Source: JAKFFN01 sp036675025
GTDB taxonomy: Bacteria; Sumerlaeota; Sumerlaeia; Sumerlaeales; Sumerlaeaceae
Direction: 5' to 3'
DNA: 64,000 nucleotides
Assembly (NCBI GenBank): GCA_036675025.1
Contig: JAKFFN010000113.1
Location: 1 to 64,000, forward strand
The position numbers and the translations under genes were made by a program. Each line of letters begins with the position of its first letter. Position 1 is the stretch's first letter. Shown here piece by piece: positions 17,365 through 27,100 of this stretch. The notes under the pieces were generated by a model. The model did no database searches, was not told where the DNA came from, and saw only the letters and a program-made list of their open reading frames with translations.

Positions 17365-18594
17365 TTACAAGCAACTGGTTCCGCAGAAAGATGGTGCGAC
17401 AGTAACTCTTCGGCGCTCGCTGAGAGTTTTCCAGGCCAGCAGGCCAAGTCCGGTGCCCATGCACAGAATCATCGCCAGGGCCATAGGCATTGAAGTTCCG
17501 TTGGCAAGCGTACTAACAGCGCCTGAAGCCAGGGCAGCGATGAGCATTTGCAGGCTACCAATGAGAGCTGAAGCTGTGCCGGCGAATTTCTTGAATGGCG
17601 CCAGGGCTAGCGCGGTTGTGTTTGGTACCAACGGACCTAGGCTGGCCATAAACAGGAAGATGAGGCCGGAAAAGGCAACGATGCTTGTGCTATGGGCTAT
17701 GCTGGCAAGAAGTAGCCCCAGGCCTGCAACTGCAGCGATACTGCCGGCAATCAGGATGAGGCGCTGCGGCGACACATACTTAAGCACCACCCGGTTCAAC
17801 TGGGCCGCGCCGATGAATCCCATGGCATTTAATCCAAAGAGCCATGCAAACTGGCTGTCGCTAAGCCCCAGAATCTTCATAAACAGAAGTGGTGCGCCGC
17901 TAATGTAGGCGAAAAGTCCTGCCATGCTGAGTCCGCCCGCCAGGGAATACACAAGGAAATCACGGTTCCGGAAAACCAGGCGATAATCGCGCATGATGGC
18001 GGCCGCGTTTAGCTCTACAGTCTCATCAGGTTCCCTACTTTCTGGCATTAGGAAATATACCCCAACCAAGAGACTGCCGCTGAACAAAGTCAGGAATCCA
18101 AAAATCCAGCGCCATCCAAGTGTTGACGAGAAAAAGCTGCCGACAGTAGGTGCTAGAATCGGTGCGACGCCCATGATCAGCATAATGGTAGAGAGGACCT
18201 TAGCCATTTCATCAGGATGATACACATCCCGTACAATGGCCCGACTGGCCACCATGCCCACACAGGCTCCCAATGCCAGCACACCCCGCAGCCAAACGAG
18301 CCAATACAGCCCCGGTGCAAGAGCGCAGCCGAGAGCGGCCAGTGCAAAAATGCTCAGACCGATTAACATCGGGGTCCGGCGGCCGAAACGGTCGATTAGC
18401 GGACCAACCAGGATCTGTCCTATGCAGATGCCGGCGAAATAGCTCGTAAGGGAAAGCCCGACATGGGCTACGTCAGTATTAAAGTCAATTGCGATAGCGT
18501 TAAAGCCGGGAAGGTACATATCGATGGCAAACGGACCCAGTGCACCCAGGGCCCCAAGCATTCCAAGCAGCTGAACATGTTGTTTTCGCGTCAT
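17365..18594 (-). CDS. Bcr/CflA-family multidrug efflux MFS transporter
   Basis: 409 residues with about 12 transmembrane helices. Bcr/CflA signatures: GALGALGPFAIDMYLPGF in helix 1, the MFS motif A GPLIDRFGRRTPMLIGL, and motif C-like GVAPILAPTVGSFF in helix 5, typical of proton-driven drug exporters. Members export bicyclomycin, chloramphenicol or sulfonamides; the substrate here is unknown. The start ATG 18594 gives the family's usual N-terminus, although no Shine-Dalgarno sequence is clear. It is divergent from the uronate unit across a 135-bp gap and lies 99 bp upstream of the thioredoxin fusion in the same direction. Confidence 0.93.
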   Translation of the reverse strand: MTRKQHVQLLGMLGALGALGPFAIDMYLPGFNAIAIDFNTDVAHVGLSLTSYFAGICIGQILVGPLIDRFGRRTPMLIGLSIFALAALGCALAPGLYWLVWLRGVLALGACVGMVASRAIVRDVYHPDEMAKVLSTIMLIMGVAPILAPTVGSFFSSTLGWRWIFGFLTLFSGSLLVGVYFLMPESREPDETVELNAAAIMRDYRLVFRNRDFLVYSLAGGLSMAGLFAYISGAPLLFMKILGLSDSQFAWLFGLNAMGFIGAAQLNRVVLKYVSPQRLILIAGSIAAVAGLGLLLASIAHSTSIVAFSGLIFLFMASLGPLVPNTTALALAPFKKFAGTASALIGSLQMLIAALASGAVSTLANGTSMPMALAMILCMGTGLGLLAWKTLSERRRVTVAPSFCGTSCL

Positions 18595-18729
18595 ATCAAA
18601 AAGAGACAGTAAGGTTCTTAACTAATTCAGGGGTTTCCCCGGCTCTATGCTACATAAAACTTTGCCTTGCCCAATCCTCACTGCTTGTAGTTTCAATCCT
18701 GCGTTTGTATTTCAATTAAGGATAATGCC

Positions 18730-19542
18730 ATGAGCAACTTAGGTCTCGATATCGCACCACGTACCTTTCGCGGTACACACAAGCACGAAGGGTACCAGGA
18801 GTTCTTCTCTCCAGAGACGAAAGAAATGCGGTATTTGAGCTACGGGCGCCTTGTGTTATCTCAGTCTGTGCCTTCTCATAAGCTCGCAACGGGCGAGAGG
18901 GAGGTAATACTTTTCGCAGTGAAGGCTCCGGTTAAAGTAAAGATTGCGGCTGAAGAGTTTGAACTGGGCGAATTTGACATGCTTTATGTTCCGCGGAACA
19001 CAGAGGCTGATATTTCCGGACCAGCAGGTGCGGACGTGGTTGTAGCCGGAAGCATAAGTGAAAAAGATTCGAAGCCCCAGGTCATCCGATATGCCGACGT
19101 GAAAGATAATCCGGACTATTACTTCGACGTAGGTTCGGAGGAGCTTGGAACCAGGCGACGTATCTTTAATATGGTAGGCCATAACGTAGACGCGTCCCGA
19201 CTGCTTGCCGGCTTTACCATTGGTGAAAAAAGCGCCTGGACCAGCTGGCCTCCCCATGAACATCACACCAGCAAGGAAGAGTTCTATCTCTTCTTCAATA
19301 TGCCGAAGCCGGCATTTAGCGTACAGTTTGTCTATTCCAACGTAGACGATATGGAATATGCCGAGGTGGTGCAGGAAGGGGATTGTGTCACAATTCCCGG
19401 TGGCTACCATCCTACCGCAGCAGCGCCTGGCTACAGCAGCGTTTTCCTCTGGGTAATGGCTGCCTATGACCCTGAGAAGGATCGCGACTTTAAGCATGGT
19501 ATAAACATTCAGCCGGATTACCAGGCTGTGAAATTCGTTTAA
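18730..19542 (+). CDS. KduI/IolB-family uronate isomerase (IolB-like sequence)
   Basis: 270 residues, double cupin of family PF04962, which covers KduI (5-keto-4-deoxyuronate isomerase) and IolB (5-deoxyglucuronate isomerase). The sequence itself is closer to what is known of IolB: REVILFAVKAPVKV, SWPPHEHHTSKEEFY (metal ligands His, His, Glu) and GDCVTIPGGYHPTAAAPGY. The neighbours point instead to uronate degradation: a secreted lyase-like protein and a KduD-type dehydrogenase follow in the same direction. AAGGA lies 8 nt before ATG 18730. The stop overlaps the next start (TAATG). Role as a 4-deoxy-uronate isomerase is therefore inferred from context, and IolB activity is the main alternative. 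Confidence 0.82.
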   Translation: MSNLGLDIAPRTFRGTHKHEGYQEFFSPETKEMRYLSYGRLVLSQSVPSHKLATGEREVILFAVKAPVKVKIAAEEFELGEFDMLYVPRNTEADISGPAGADVVVAGSISEKDSKPQVIRYADVKDNPDYYFDVGSEELGTRRRIFNMVGHNVDASRLLAGFTIGEKSAWTSWPPHEHHTSKEEFYLFFNMPKPAFSVQFVYSNVDDMEYAEVVQEGDCVTIPGGYHPTAAAPGYSSVFLWVMAAYDPEKDRDFKHGINIQPDYQAVKFV

Positions 19543-21596
19543 TGCCAGTTCCCGGGGCCTGCTGGATAATCAAAAAATCCCTGTCACTGGTTGGCCGCAT
19601 CATGTTCAAGCCAGCTTTAGTAGTTGTGCTTGCCGTTTCGACCGGCCTTGGCAGTGCCGAGCCTTATCCGTTAACTAAAGATTACTGTAACCTTTTCGTG
19701 ACCTATGCGCTGCATGCGAAATCGCTTTGGCATGACGGTGCAGAAGGCGGCTACTGGGGCGATGGCTTCGATCATAAAAACCAGAACGGAGCCGTCCGCG
19801 GCAACTGCAATACGCTGCTGACTTACGCGATGCTGGTCCGCGGATTGGATAGTGGGTGGCTGCAACCTGCCGATGTAAAGGCACTGGAGCGGGCGGGACT
19901 CGACCGGCATGAAATGATTAAGTACATCCGGCAGAACCTGGCTTACCTTGTTGCCCATCACAAGTCCGCCGCAGCACCGGCGGCTCCTGCGTGGGGGTAT
20001 AGCTGGCAATCCTCGCTCTGGATGCAGTCGCTCGGTCCTGCCGTCTTGCTAAGCTGGAATGAGATCGGAAATGATCTAAAAGACGGAGTGGCAAGGGTGG
20101 CCGCTGCCGAAGCTGACTGGGTGGCTTCCCGACCACCAAAAGATCACGCGCCGGGCGATACAGGTGCCGAAGAAAACGCATGGAATACCGCTGCCCCGGC
20201 AGTAGCCCTGGCGCTCAAGCCAGATGCCACAAGTTCTACCCTGTGGTGGAAAACGCTGAGATCGTATTCCGTTAATACCTTTAGCCATCCGGCAGACAAA
20301 CGCTCGTCGCAGACCGTCGGGCAGGATAAAGTCTCAGAGCTTGTTTCTACCACCAATGTAAGCGCAGACTGGTCACTGATAAACCATGGCTTCTTTCACC
20401 CGGATTATGTTCAGGTATCAGGCCAGCACCTTGGAGAAGCCTGGATCATTTTAACCCTGGGCGACGCTGTGAACGGAACGAACCTCGCCGAGCAGTATGT
20501 GCCCTACAGCCTTCACAACGTCCGTGAAACATGGGAAAATGTCATGCGGCCGCTTCTCCTGCCGACCGGCGAGTTCGCGTATCCCGCAGGTAACGACTGG
20601 ACATACCATTGTTCCACGAACCAGGGCTATTTCGCTTTCATTGCCACAGCACTGGATAGCTACGATGCGGCCGAAGCGGAGGCTCGGGCCCTGGAACACG
20701 TGAAGGCGCGCCGCGAAGCCGGACCAGTGGGCAGGCTATTGGGCGACAGCAACCTGGAATGGTGGTGGGAACCGCTTGTGTGCAAAAGAATGGCCACTGC
20801 GCTATTGCACCACATCCTAAGGCCGGGAATTATCAGGCGGCCCGATGTGGATGCGACCATCGACCGGCTGACCACCACAGTCCAACTGAGTGATGCCAAT
20901 ATCTGGTGGCACCGGACGCCTCATTATTTCTTTTCCGTCAGTTCCAAAAAGCCGAAACTCGCTTATTTTGCTCCCCTTGGCGGATACGGAGATACTGCTC
21001 CTTATACCACACTGCCGGGTAAGGGATCTCTGCTGCCAAAAGACCCATGGGATTTTCAACCTCAGGATATGAAAGGTGAAAAGCAGGTAGCCGGCGGTAC
21101 TTTCTGGCGCGATGGCAAGGCAATAGGCGCTGTGCTATGCATGCAGTTTTCCACGGTGATCCTTAGCCGCGACGGATTCCGCGCATTGCCGGTGGAGAAT
21201 GATAGCCTGACTGATCCCGGTAGAACCGTTACTACGGTGGCGGGATCGCGGTTCTTTCCAGCCCTGAAGAAAAAGAAAGGCATGTGGCTTCCCGGGCCCT
21301 GGCTTTGCGTAGACAATGCCTTTGGATTCATCTCACCCAGTGGATTCCGCTGGGATCCGGCAGGCGGATGGAACCAGAAAAGCGTAGCTGTCGATAAAGT
21401 TGGACCCCGGGCAGATGCTGGTGCGTGGCAGATGCTAACTGCTGATGAAGAAGCCACCAGGGCTACAGCGGCGGTCTTTGCGGAAGATGTTACTTCGACT
21501 GGGGTTGTGGCCATTATTAAAGATGGTCCCCAGGGAAAGCGCTACAGGGCGCGGCTGACCGACAATGGAGTTGAGTATGATGTACTCGCAGAATAA
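19542..21596 (+). CDS. Secreted polysaccharide-lyase-like protein (alpha/alpha toroid predicted)
   Basis: 684 residues, or 664 from ATG 19602. A signal peptide is visible as MFKPALVVVLAVSTGLGSA with a cut before EPYP. The first ~400 residues are helix- and Trp-rich with motifs such as SWQSSLWMQSLG, EENAWNTAAPA, VSADWSLINHGFFHPDY and GNDWTYHCSTNQGYF, resembling the alpha/alpha-toroid part of polysaccharide lyases. The rest is beta-rich, as in two-domain lyases. I cannot assign a PL family. Tyr/His/Asn residues suitable for lyase catalysis are plentiful (NHGFFHPDY). It sits between the KduI/IolB-type isomerase and KduD, so it probably supplies unsaturated uronates. ATG 19542 is coupled to the previous stop; ATG 19602 gives a cleaner signal peptide. 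Confidence 0.72.
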   Translation: MPVPGACWIIKKSLSLVGRIMFKPALVVVLAVSTGLGSAEPYPLTKDYCNLFVTYALHAKSLWHDGAEGGYWGDGFDHKNQNGAVRGNCNTLLTYAMLVRGLDSGWLQPADVKALERAGLDRHEMIKYIRQNLAYLVAHHKSAAAPAAPAWGYSWQSSLWMQSLGPAVLLSWNEIGNDLKDGVARVAAAEADWVASRPPKDHAPGDTGAEENAWNTAAPAVALALKPDATSSTLWWKTLRSYSVNTFSHPADKRSSQTVGQDKVSELVSTTNVSADWSLINHGFFHPDYVQVSGQHLGEAWIILTLGDAVNGTNLAEQYVPYSLHNVRETWENVMRPLLLPTGEFAYPAGNDWTYHCSTNQGYFAFIATALDSYDAAEAEARALEHVKARREAGPVGRLLGDSNLEWWWEPLVCKRMATALLHHILRPGIIRRPDVDATIDRLTTTVQLSDANIWWHRTPHYFFSVSSKKPKLAYFAPLGGYGDTAPYTTLPGKGSLLPKDPWDFQPQDMKGEKQVAGGTFWRDGKAIGAVLCMQFSTVILSRDGFRALPVENDSLTDPGRTVTTVAGSRFFPALKKKKGMWLPGPWLCVDNAFGFISPSGFRWDPAGGWNQKSVAVDKVGPRADAGAWQMLTADEEATRATAAVFAEDVTSTGVVAIIKDGPQGKRYRARLTDNGVEYDVLAE

Positions 21597-21609
21597 GGAT
21601 AACGGATAG

Positions 21610-22368
21610 ATGGAAATGTTTCGCCTTGATGGCAAGATAGCGCTGATTACCGGCGGCACGGCAGGGATAGGACAGGCCATTTGCGAGGGCATGGCCGCCG
21701 CAGGGGCAGATGTAGTTGCTGTTGGTTCAAGTGGAAGATTTGACGAAACGAAGGCCTCCGTTGAGATTCATGGGCGAAAGTTTTATGGGATAACCGCTGA
21801 TCTGTCTGACATGGTACAGGTGCAGCAGCTTGTATCGGAAACAGTCAAAGTCCTGGGCCGTATTGACATCCTGGTCAACAACGCCGGCATCATCCGCCGA
21901 ACGGCCTGCACTGACTTTTCCGAAGAAGACTGGGATTACGTAATGAACGTAAATCTCAAAGCTGCCTTCTTCCTGGCGCAGGCTGCGGCCAAAGCTTTCC
22001 TGGAGCAGGGCAGCGGCGGGAAGATCATTAACATCGCTTCCTTGCTATCGTTCCAGGGCGGCATCCTGGTACCGTCCTACACTGCAAGTAAATCAGCATT
22101 GGCCGGCATAACAAAAACACTGGCCAACGAGTGGGCATCAAAAAATATAAACGTAAACGCGATTGCTCCCGGCTATATTGCCACGGCCAATACCCAGGCG
22201 CTTCGTGATGACCCTGTGCGCAATAAAGCCATCCTGGATCGAATACCGGCCAATCGGTGGGGCGACGCCAGGGATATCGCCGGCATGGCCGTTTTCCTTG
22301 CTTCCCCGGCTGCAGCGTACTGCCATGGTGGAATTTACCCGGTAGACGGCGGCTGGCTCGGCAGGTGA
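21610..22368 (+). CDS. kduD: KduD-type 2-deoxy-D-gluconate 3-dehydrogenase (SDR)
   Basis: 252 residues, classical short-chain dehydrogenase. The cofactor motif is TGGTAGIG (residues 14-21), the structural motif NNAG, and the catalytic Ser-Tyr-Lys is visible as IASLLSF and SYTASKSA. The C-terminus DGGWLGR and the opening MEMFRLDGKIALITGG match KduD, which reduces 2,5-diketo-3-deoxygluconate to 2-keto-3-deoxygluconate with NAD(H). AAGGA precedes the start. It is the last gene of the three-gene uronate unit, 13 nt after the lyase-like gene. KDG kinase and aldolase are not in the window. Confidence 0.88.
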   Translation: MEMFRLDGKIALITGGTAGIGQAICEGMAAAGADVVAVGSSGRFDETKASVEIHGRKFYGITADLSDMVQVQQLVSETVKVLGRIDILVNNAGIIRRTACTDFSEEDWDYVMNVNLKAAFFLAQAAAKAFLEQGSGGKIINIASLLSFQGGILVPSYTASKSALAGITKTLANEWASKNINVNAIAPGYIATANTQALRDDPVRNKAILDRIPANRWGDARDIAGMAVFLASPAAAYCHGGIYPVDGGWLGR

Positions 22369-22511
22369 TGAGCACTGAGACATAAAAGATAACCTTTATG
22401 TTATGTGGAGTGGTAGACAGGGTGAAATCTGTATAAACCACGGCAGATGCATAAATAAAAGTCGTGGAACGGGTTAAAGGTCCGAGGTTCAGCCAGTCCG
22501 GAGGATATACC

Positions 22512-22709
22512 ATGCCAGTACCAAGACGGCGCCACTGCCCCGCACGGCGGGATCGCAGGCGCGCCAACCACAAGATGACAGCCATTCAGGGCTACAAAGA
22601 GTGCGCAAACTGCGAGAAGCCGCGTTTGCCGCATCGTGTATGTCCGAACTGCGGCGAGTTCAAAGGCCGCTTTTACGGCAAGGCCAAAGACGCAAATCAG
22701 ACCGCTTAA
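22512..22709 (+). CDS. rpmF: 50S ribosomal protein L32
   Basis: 65 residues, normal for L32. MPVPRRR opens like the family's MAVPKRR. Basic RRDRRRANHKM follows, then a zinc knuckle with CANC and CPNC (residues about 37-40 and 50-53), the zinc-binding form of L32. CGGAGGA lies about 6 nt before ATG 22512, a strong ribosome-binding site that decides the start against longer in-frame options. It is followed by a hairpin and then plsX, the usual bacterial order. The DUF177/YceD gene often found before rpmF is absent. Confidence 0.95.
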   Translation: MPVPRRRHCPARRDRRRANHKMTAIQGYKECANCEKPRLPHRVCPNCGEFKGRFYGKAKDANQTA

Positions 22710-22759
22710 GTTTTGATTTGCCGCTCACGCGGCAGCCTTCATGAAGGTGTCAAGTTTGT

Positions 22760-22801
22760 CGCCCGGTTTCCCGGTTCATCCGGAAGAAACCGGGCGATTT
22801 T
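22760..22801 (+). terminator. Terminator-like hairpin after rpmF
   Basis: An 11-bp perfect stem (CGCCCGGTTTC at 22760-22770 with GAAACCGGGCG at 22786-22796) encloses a second small CCGG/CCGG stem. ATTTT follows. It lies between rpmF and plsX and could end or attenuate the rpmF transcript. Confidence 0.6.
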
Positions 22802-22909
22802 ACTTGATGGCCGTTTTCCGCTTTAATCTTTTATGATTCTTTGTGTACTAAGACCCTTGGCGGCAGGCTTCGGCCGGGCCGCCACTATTTTGCTTTGATA
22901 AGTTGGAGA

Positions 22910-24007
22910 ATGGCATCTCGTTTCGCCCGATTACGTGAACAGGTTCGAATTCGCCGCCAGGAACGCTACCGCGGACCTGTAACAGTGGCCCTGGACGTTA
23001 TGGGATCAGAAATCGGTCCAGAGGAAATGCTGCGGGGGGCACTGGAGGCAGTAGAGTCACTGCCGCTGGTAACTGTCATTTGCGTTGGTGATGAAAAGGC
23101 CATAAAGAAAGCCATGCAGCGCCTGGTGATCTCGCATCCGCGGATTCAGGTAGAGCCTTCTACGGAAATCGTAGGCATGGACGAACAGCCTCACCAGTCA
23201 CTAAAGAAAGAAGACAGTAGCATTGCCGTGGCTGCAAGGCTGGTGCATGAGAAGATTGCGGATGCCGTAGTTTCGCCCGGTAACACCGGGGCGACCATGG
23301 CCACGTGTATGGTGCAGTGGAAGCGGCTTCCCGGTATTGCCCGTCCCGCTATTGCTACTGTTCTGCCTCATCCCAAGCGCCCCTGTCTGCTTCTCGATGT
23401 AGGTGCAAACGTTGAAGTGAAGGGGCGCCATTTGCTCCACTTCGCCATTATGGGCTCTACCTACGCCCGGTACGTACTGCATCGGCGAAATCCCAGAGTC
23501 GGTGTTCTCTCTAACGGTGAAGAAGACTGTAAGGGTACGGAGATCGTAAAAGAAGCTGCCGGATACCTGCGAGCTTCCACTTTAAATTTTCACGGAAATG
23601 CCGAGGGTCGCGATCTTATGAACGGCAGCTTCGACGTTGCCGTTTGCGATGGATTTGTAGGTAACATCGTTCTGAAGTTTGGAGAAGCCCTCGGTGAGTT
23701 CATTATGACGAACCTTAAAGAAGAGGTTCGGCGGAACGTAATATCGCAAGTAGGTGCCCTGGCCATGCTGCCCGCGCTTCAGCGGTTTCGTAAGCAGGTC
23801 GACCATGCGGAATACGGTGGGGCGCCCCTGCTGGGGCTAAACGGCGTGTGTATTATCTGTCATGGATCGTCACGAGCCAAGGCTATTAGAAACGCTATTC
23901 GTGTAGCCAGTGAACAGGTAAGCCTCCGGGTAAACCAGCACATTCTCGAAGTGCTGCGCGAGAATCCCGATATCCATACGAAACCGCCAGAGGCAGCCGT
24001 AAGATAG
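22910..24007 (+). CDS. plsX: Phosphate acyltransferase PlsX
   Basis: About 365 residues from ATG 22910, slightly longer than usual because of a basic N-terminal extension (ARLREQVRIRRQERYRG). PlsX converts acyl-ACP to acyl-phosphate for the first step of phospholipid synthesis at the membrane surface. Family marks: VALDVMGSEIGPEEMLRGA, VSPGNTGATMA, LDVGANVEVKGRHLLHFA, VGVLSNGEEDCKGTE, VCDGFVGNIVLKFGE and GGAPLLGLNGVCIICHGSS. A GTG-like start at 22841 would add an unrelated 23 residues. Placed after rpmF as in many bacteria; fabH is not next to it, and secA follows 151 nt on. Confidence 0.94.
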   Translation: MASRFARLREQVRIRRQERYRGPVTVALDVMGSEIGPEEMLRGALEAVESLPLVTVICVGDEKAIKKAMQRLVISHPRIQVEPSTEIVGMDEQPHQSLKKEDSSIAVAARLVHEKIADAVVSPGNTGATMATCMVQWKRLPGIARPAIATVLPHPKRPCLLLDVGANVEVKGRHLLHFAIMGSTYARYVLHRRNPRVGVLSNGEEDCKGTEIVKEAAGYLRASTLNFHGNAEGRDLMNGSFDVAVCDGFVGNIVLKFGEALGEFIMTNLKEEVRRNVISQVGALAMLPALQRFRKQVDHAEYGGAPLLGLNGVCIICHGSSRAKAIRNAIRVASEQVSLRVNQHILEVLRENPDIHTKPPEAAVR

Positions 24008-24158
24008 GGGCAATTGGGCGTCAAATAATTGCAGATAAGGCGGGTACGCTTTGTCTGGGCAAAAACTAGTAAAAGTTGTAGAGTAACAGTAGTAGCGGTG
24101 CAATTCTCCCCCGCAAATGCAGGGGCTTTAGTCGTTCGAAAGGATCACACAAACCGGC

Positions 24159-27100
24159 ATGCTTAAAAATCTCCTGGGTAAGGTCTTCGGAAACAAGCAG
24201 GCCCGCGATATGAGACGAATTCGTCCCATCATAGACGAGATCAACTCCTATTTCGAGGAATACCAGGGTCTTTCAGAGGAAGACCTCCGTGGTAAAACAG
24301 CCGAGTTCAAAAACCGTCTCACCGAAGGTGAGACTCTTGATGATCTTCTCCCCGAAGCCTTTGCTGTTATTAAAGAAACCTGCCGCCGGCATAAAGGTAA
24401 AACCTGGCCGGCTGCCGGTGTAGATATTACCTGGGACATGGTTCCGTACGACGTGCAGATGGCGGGTGGCATAGCCCTGCATGAAGGTCGAATTGCCGAG
24501 ATGGCAACCGGTGAAGGTAAAACCCTCGTAGCCGTTGCTCCGCTTTACCTCAATGCACTGGCAGGCCGCGGAACTCACCTGGTTACAGTTAACGATTATC
24601 TTGCCCGTCGCGATAGTGAGTGGATGGGCCCGATCTTCGAGTACCTTGGCCTCACTATCGGTTGTCTTGATTCTACCGAGCCGAACACTCTTGAACGTCG
24701 CGAGATGTACGAGCGCGACATCACTTACGGCACCAACCACGAGTATGGCTTCGACTATCTTCGCGATAACATGGTGACAAGTCCGGACCAGGTAGTACAG
24801 CAGCGCGGTCACTTCTACGCCATCGTCGACGAAGTTGATAACATCCTGATCGACGAAGCCCGTACGCCGCTGATCATCAGTGGTCCTGTTGATCGCAGCA
24901 CACACCGCTATGATGAAATTAAACCCGTAGTGTTCGACCTGGTTAAGAAGCAGAATGAACTAACCAGTCGCTACATGACGGAAGTGGAAGAAGCGACCAA
25001 ACGTGGGCCGTTGACCCGTGAAGAAGGCGTAAAATTGCTGCAGGTGCAGCGCGGACTTCCCAAGCAAAAACGATTGCTTAAGTTGAAGGCCGAGCCTGGC
25101 GTGCAGGGGCTCATTGAAAAAGTTGAACTGGAGTTCATGGCTGAGAAGAAACTCCATGAACTGGATGAAGGCCTGTATTATACGGTGGATGAAAAAACCC
25201 ACCAGATAGACCTCACTGAAAGAGGCCGAAACGAACTTTCACCTTCAAATCCGAAACTGTGGGAATTGCCGGATATTGTTGAAGAGATTGCTGCAATTGA
25301 AGCCGGCGATTTTGAAATTATATACCTGAATGACGGCACAGAAGTGCTGCTGAACGGCACTGTCGCCCAGCGAAAGGGTATGAAGACTGCCGACGGCGGA
25401 TACGAAATCCATCGTCATGATGGTATCCAGCGCATTGCTGCAGCCGATGTTGCCAAGGTTGTCTCGGGCGCAGACATTGATAAACCCGGACGTGAGCGAT
25501 TCAAAGATGTAATTCGCACGGAAAACGGTGTACAGACAGAGAAGCTTCATAACATCTCGCAGATGCTGAAGGCGTACAGCCTTTATGAGCGCGATGTTGA
25601 GTACGTGGTGCAGGAAAACAAGGTCATCATAGTTGACGAGTTTACTGGCCGCCTTATGAATGGTCGCCGCTGGAGCGATGGTCTCCATCAGGCCGTAGAG
25701 GCAAAGGAAGGTGTGGAGATTGAAATCGAAACTCAGACCCTGGCCACTGTAACCCTTCAGAATTTCTTCCGCCTCTATAAGAAGCTTTCCGGTATGACTG
25801 GTACCGCCGAAACCGAAGCCGGTGAGTTTGCCCATACCTACGACATTGACGTGATGGTGGTTCCCACCAATCGCCGCATCAAACGGACTGATAACAACGA
25901 TATTGTTTATAAAACGAAACGTGAAAAGTATAAAGCCGTAATTGATGAGATTGTCGCTTGCCATGAGAGGCAGCTGCCGGTTCTCGTCGGTACTGTAAGC
26001 GTCGAAGTGAGTGAGTTGCTGAGCCGCTATCTGAAAGCTCGCCGTATCCCGCACAATGTACTAAACGCCAAAGCACACCAGCGTGAAGCTGAGATCGTAA
26101 TGGGCGCTGGACAGCCAGGCGCTGTTACCATTGCCACGAACATGGCAGGTCGTGGTACCGACATTAAGCTGCACCCTGATGTTATCATACGCGATGACAA
26201 CGGCGAAGGCGTGGATGGTGGTCTCCAGATTATCGGAACGGAACGCCATGAAAGCCGTCGTATTGACCGTCAGCTGCGCGGTCGTGCAGGCCGCCAGGGC
26301 GATCCCGGTTCATCGAAATTCTTTATCTCTCTCGAAGACGATCTGATGCGTCTGTTCGGCAGCGACCGCATTGTTCGCATTATGGATCGTCTTGGCCTTG
26401 AAGAGGGCGAAGACATTACGCACCCGCTGGTTACCCGTGCCATCGAAAGCGCACAGAAGAAGGTTGAAGCCCGTAACTTTGAGATCCGCAAACGCACGCT
26501 TGATTACGATAACGTAATGAACAAGCAGCGCGAAGCTATCTATAAGCTGCGCCGTTCGATTCTCCTGGGTGAAGATGTTCGTACGTTGATGCTGGATATC
26601 CACCTGCAAGCCATTGATAACCTGCTGACAGAGTTCATGCCGGAGAGCACGCGGGAAGCCTGGGATGCAGAAGGATTCCTGGATCATCTGCAGCGCCATA
26701 TCCCGTACGCAAACTTCAAGGAGCTCCAGGACCAGGTTGCCGGTGGCGACCGCGAATCCATACTGGATCTTGTTTCTGAGAAGCTGGAAGAAGCATACAA
26801 TGCCAAGTCTGAGCAATTGGGTGAAGACCTGCTGGTACGCCTGGCTCGTTACGTGGTGCTTCGCCGTATCGATGACAACTGGCGCGATCACCTTCTGGCT
26901 GTTGATGATTTACGTGAGAGCATTGGTTGGCGCGGTTATGCGCAGCTTGATCCGCTGGTTGAGTACCAGAAGGAAGCTTCCATTATGTTCGAGGAGCTCA
27001 TGGGGAACATGCATAAGGAAGTTATGGAGCACTTCTTCCTTACACAGCCCGTGATGCAGGTGCAGGAGCCAGAGCATCAGATTGGGCCGATCCAGGCGCG

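Noticed and set aside
24062..24130. SecM-like or other regulatory leader before secA
   Set aside because: No short arrest-peptide frame was found, only a weak CCCC/GGGG hairpin.
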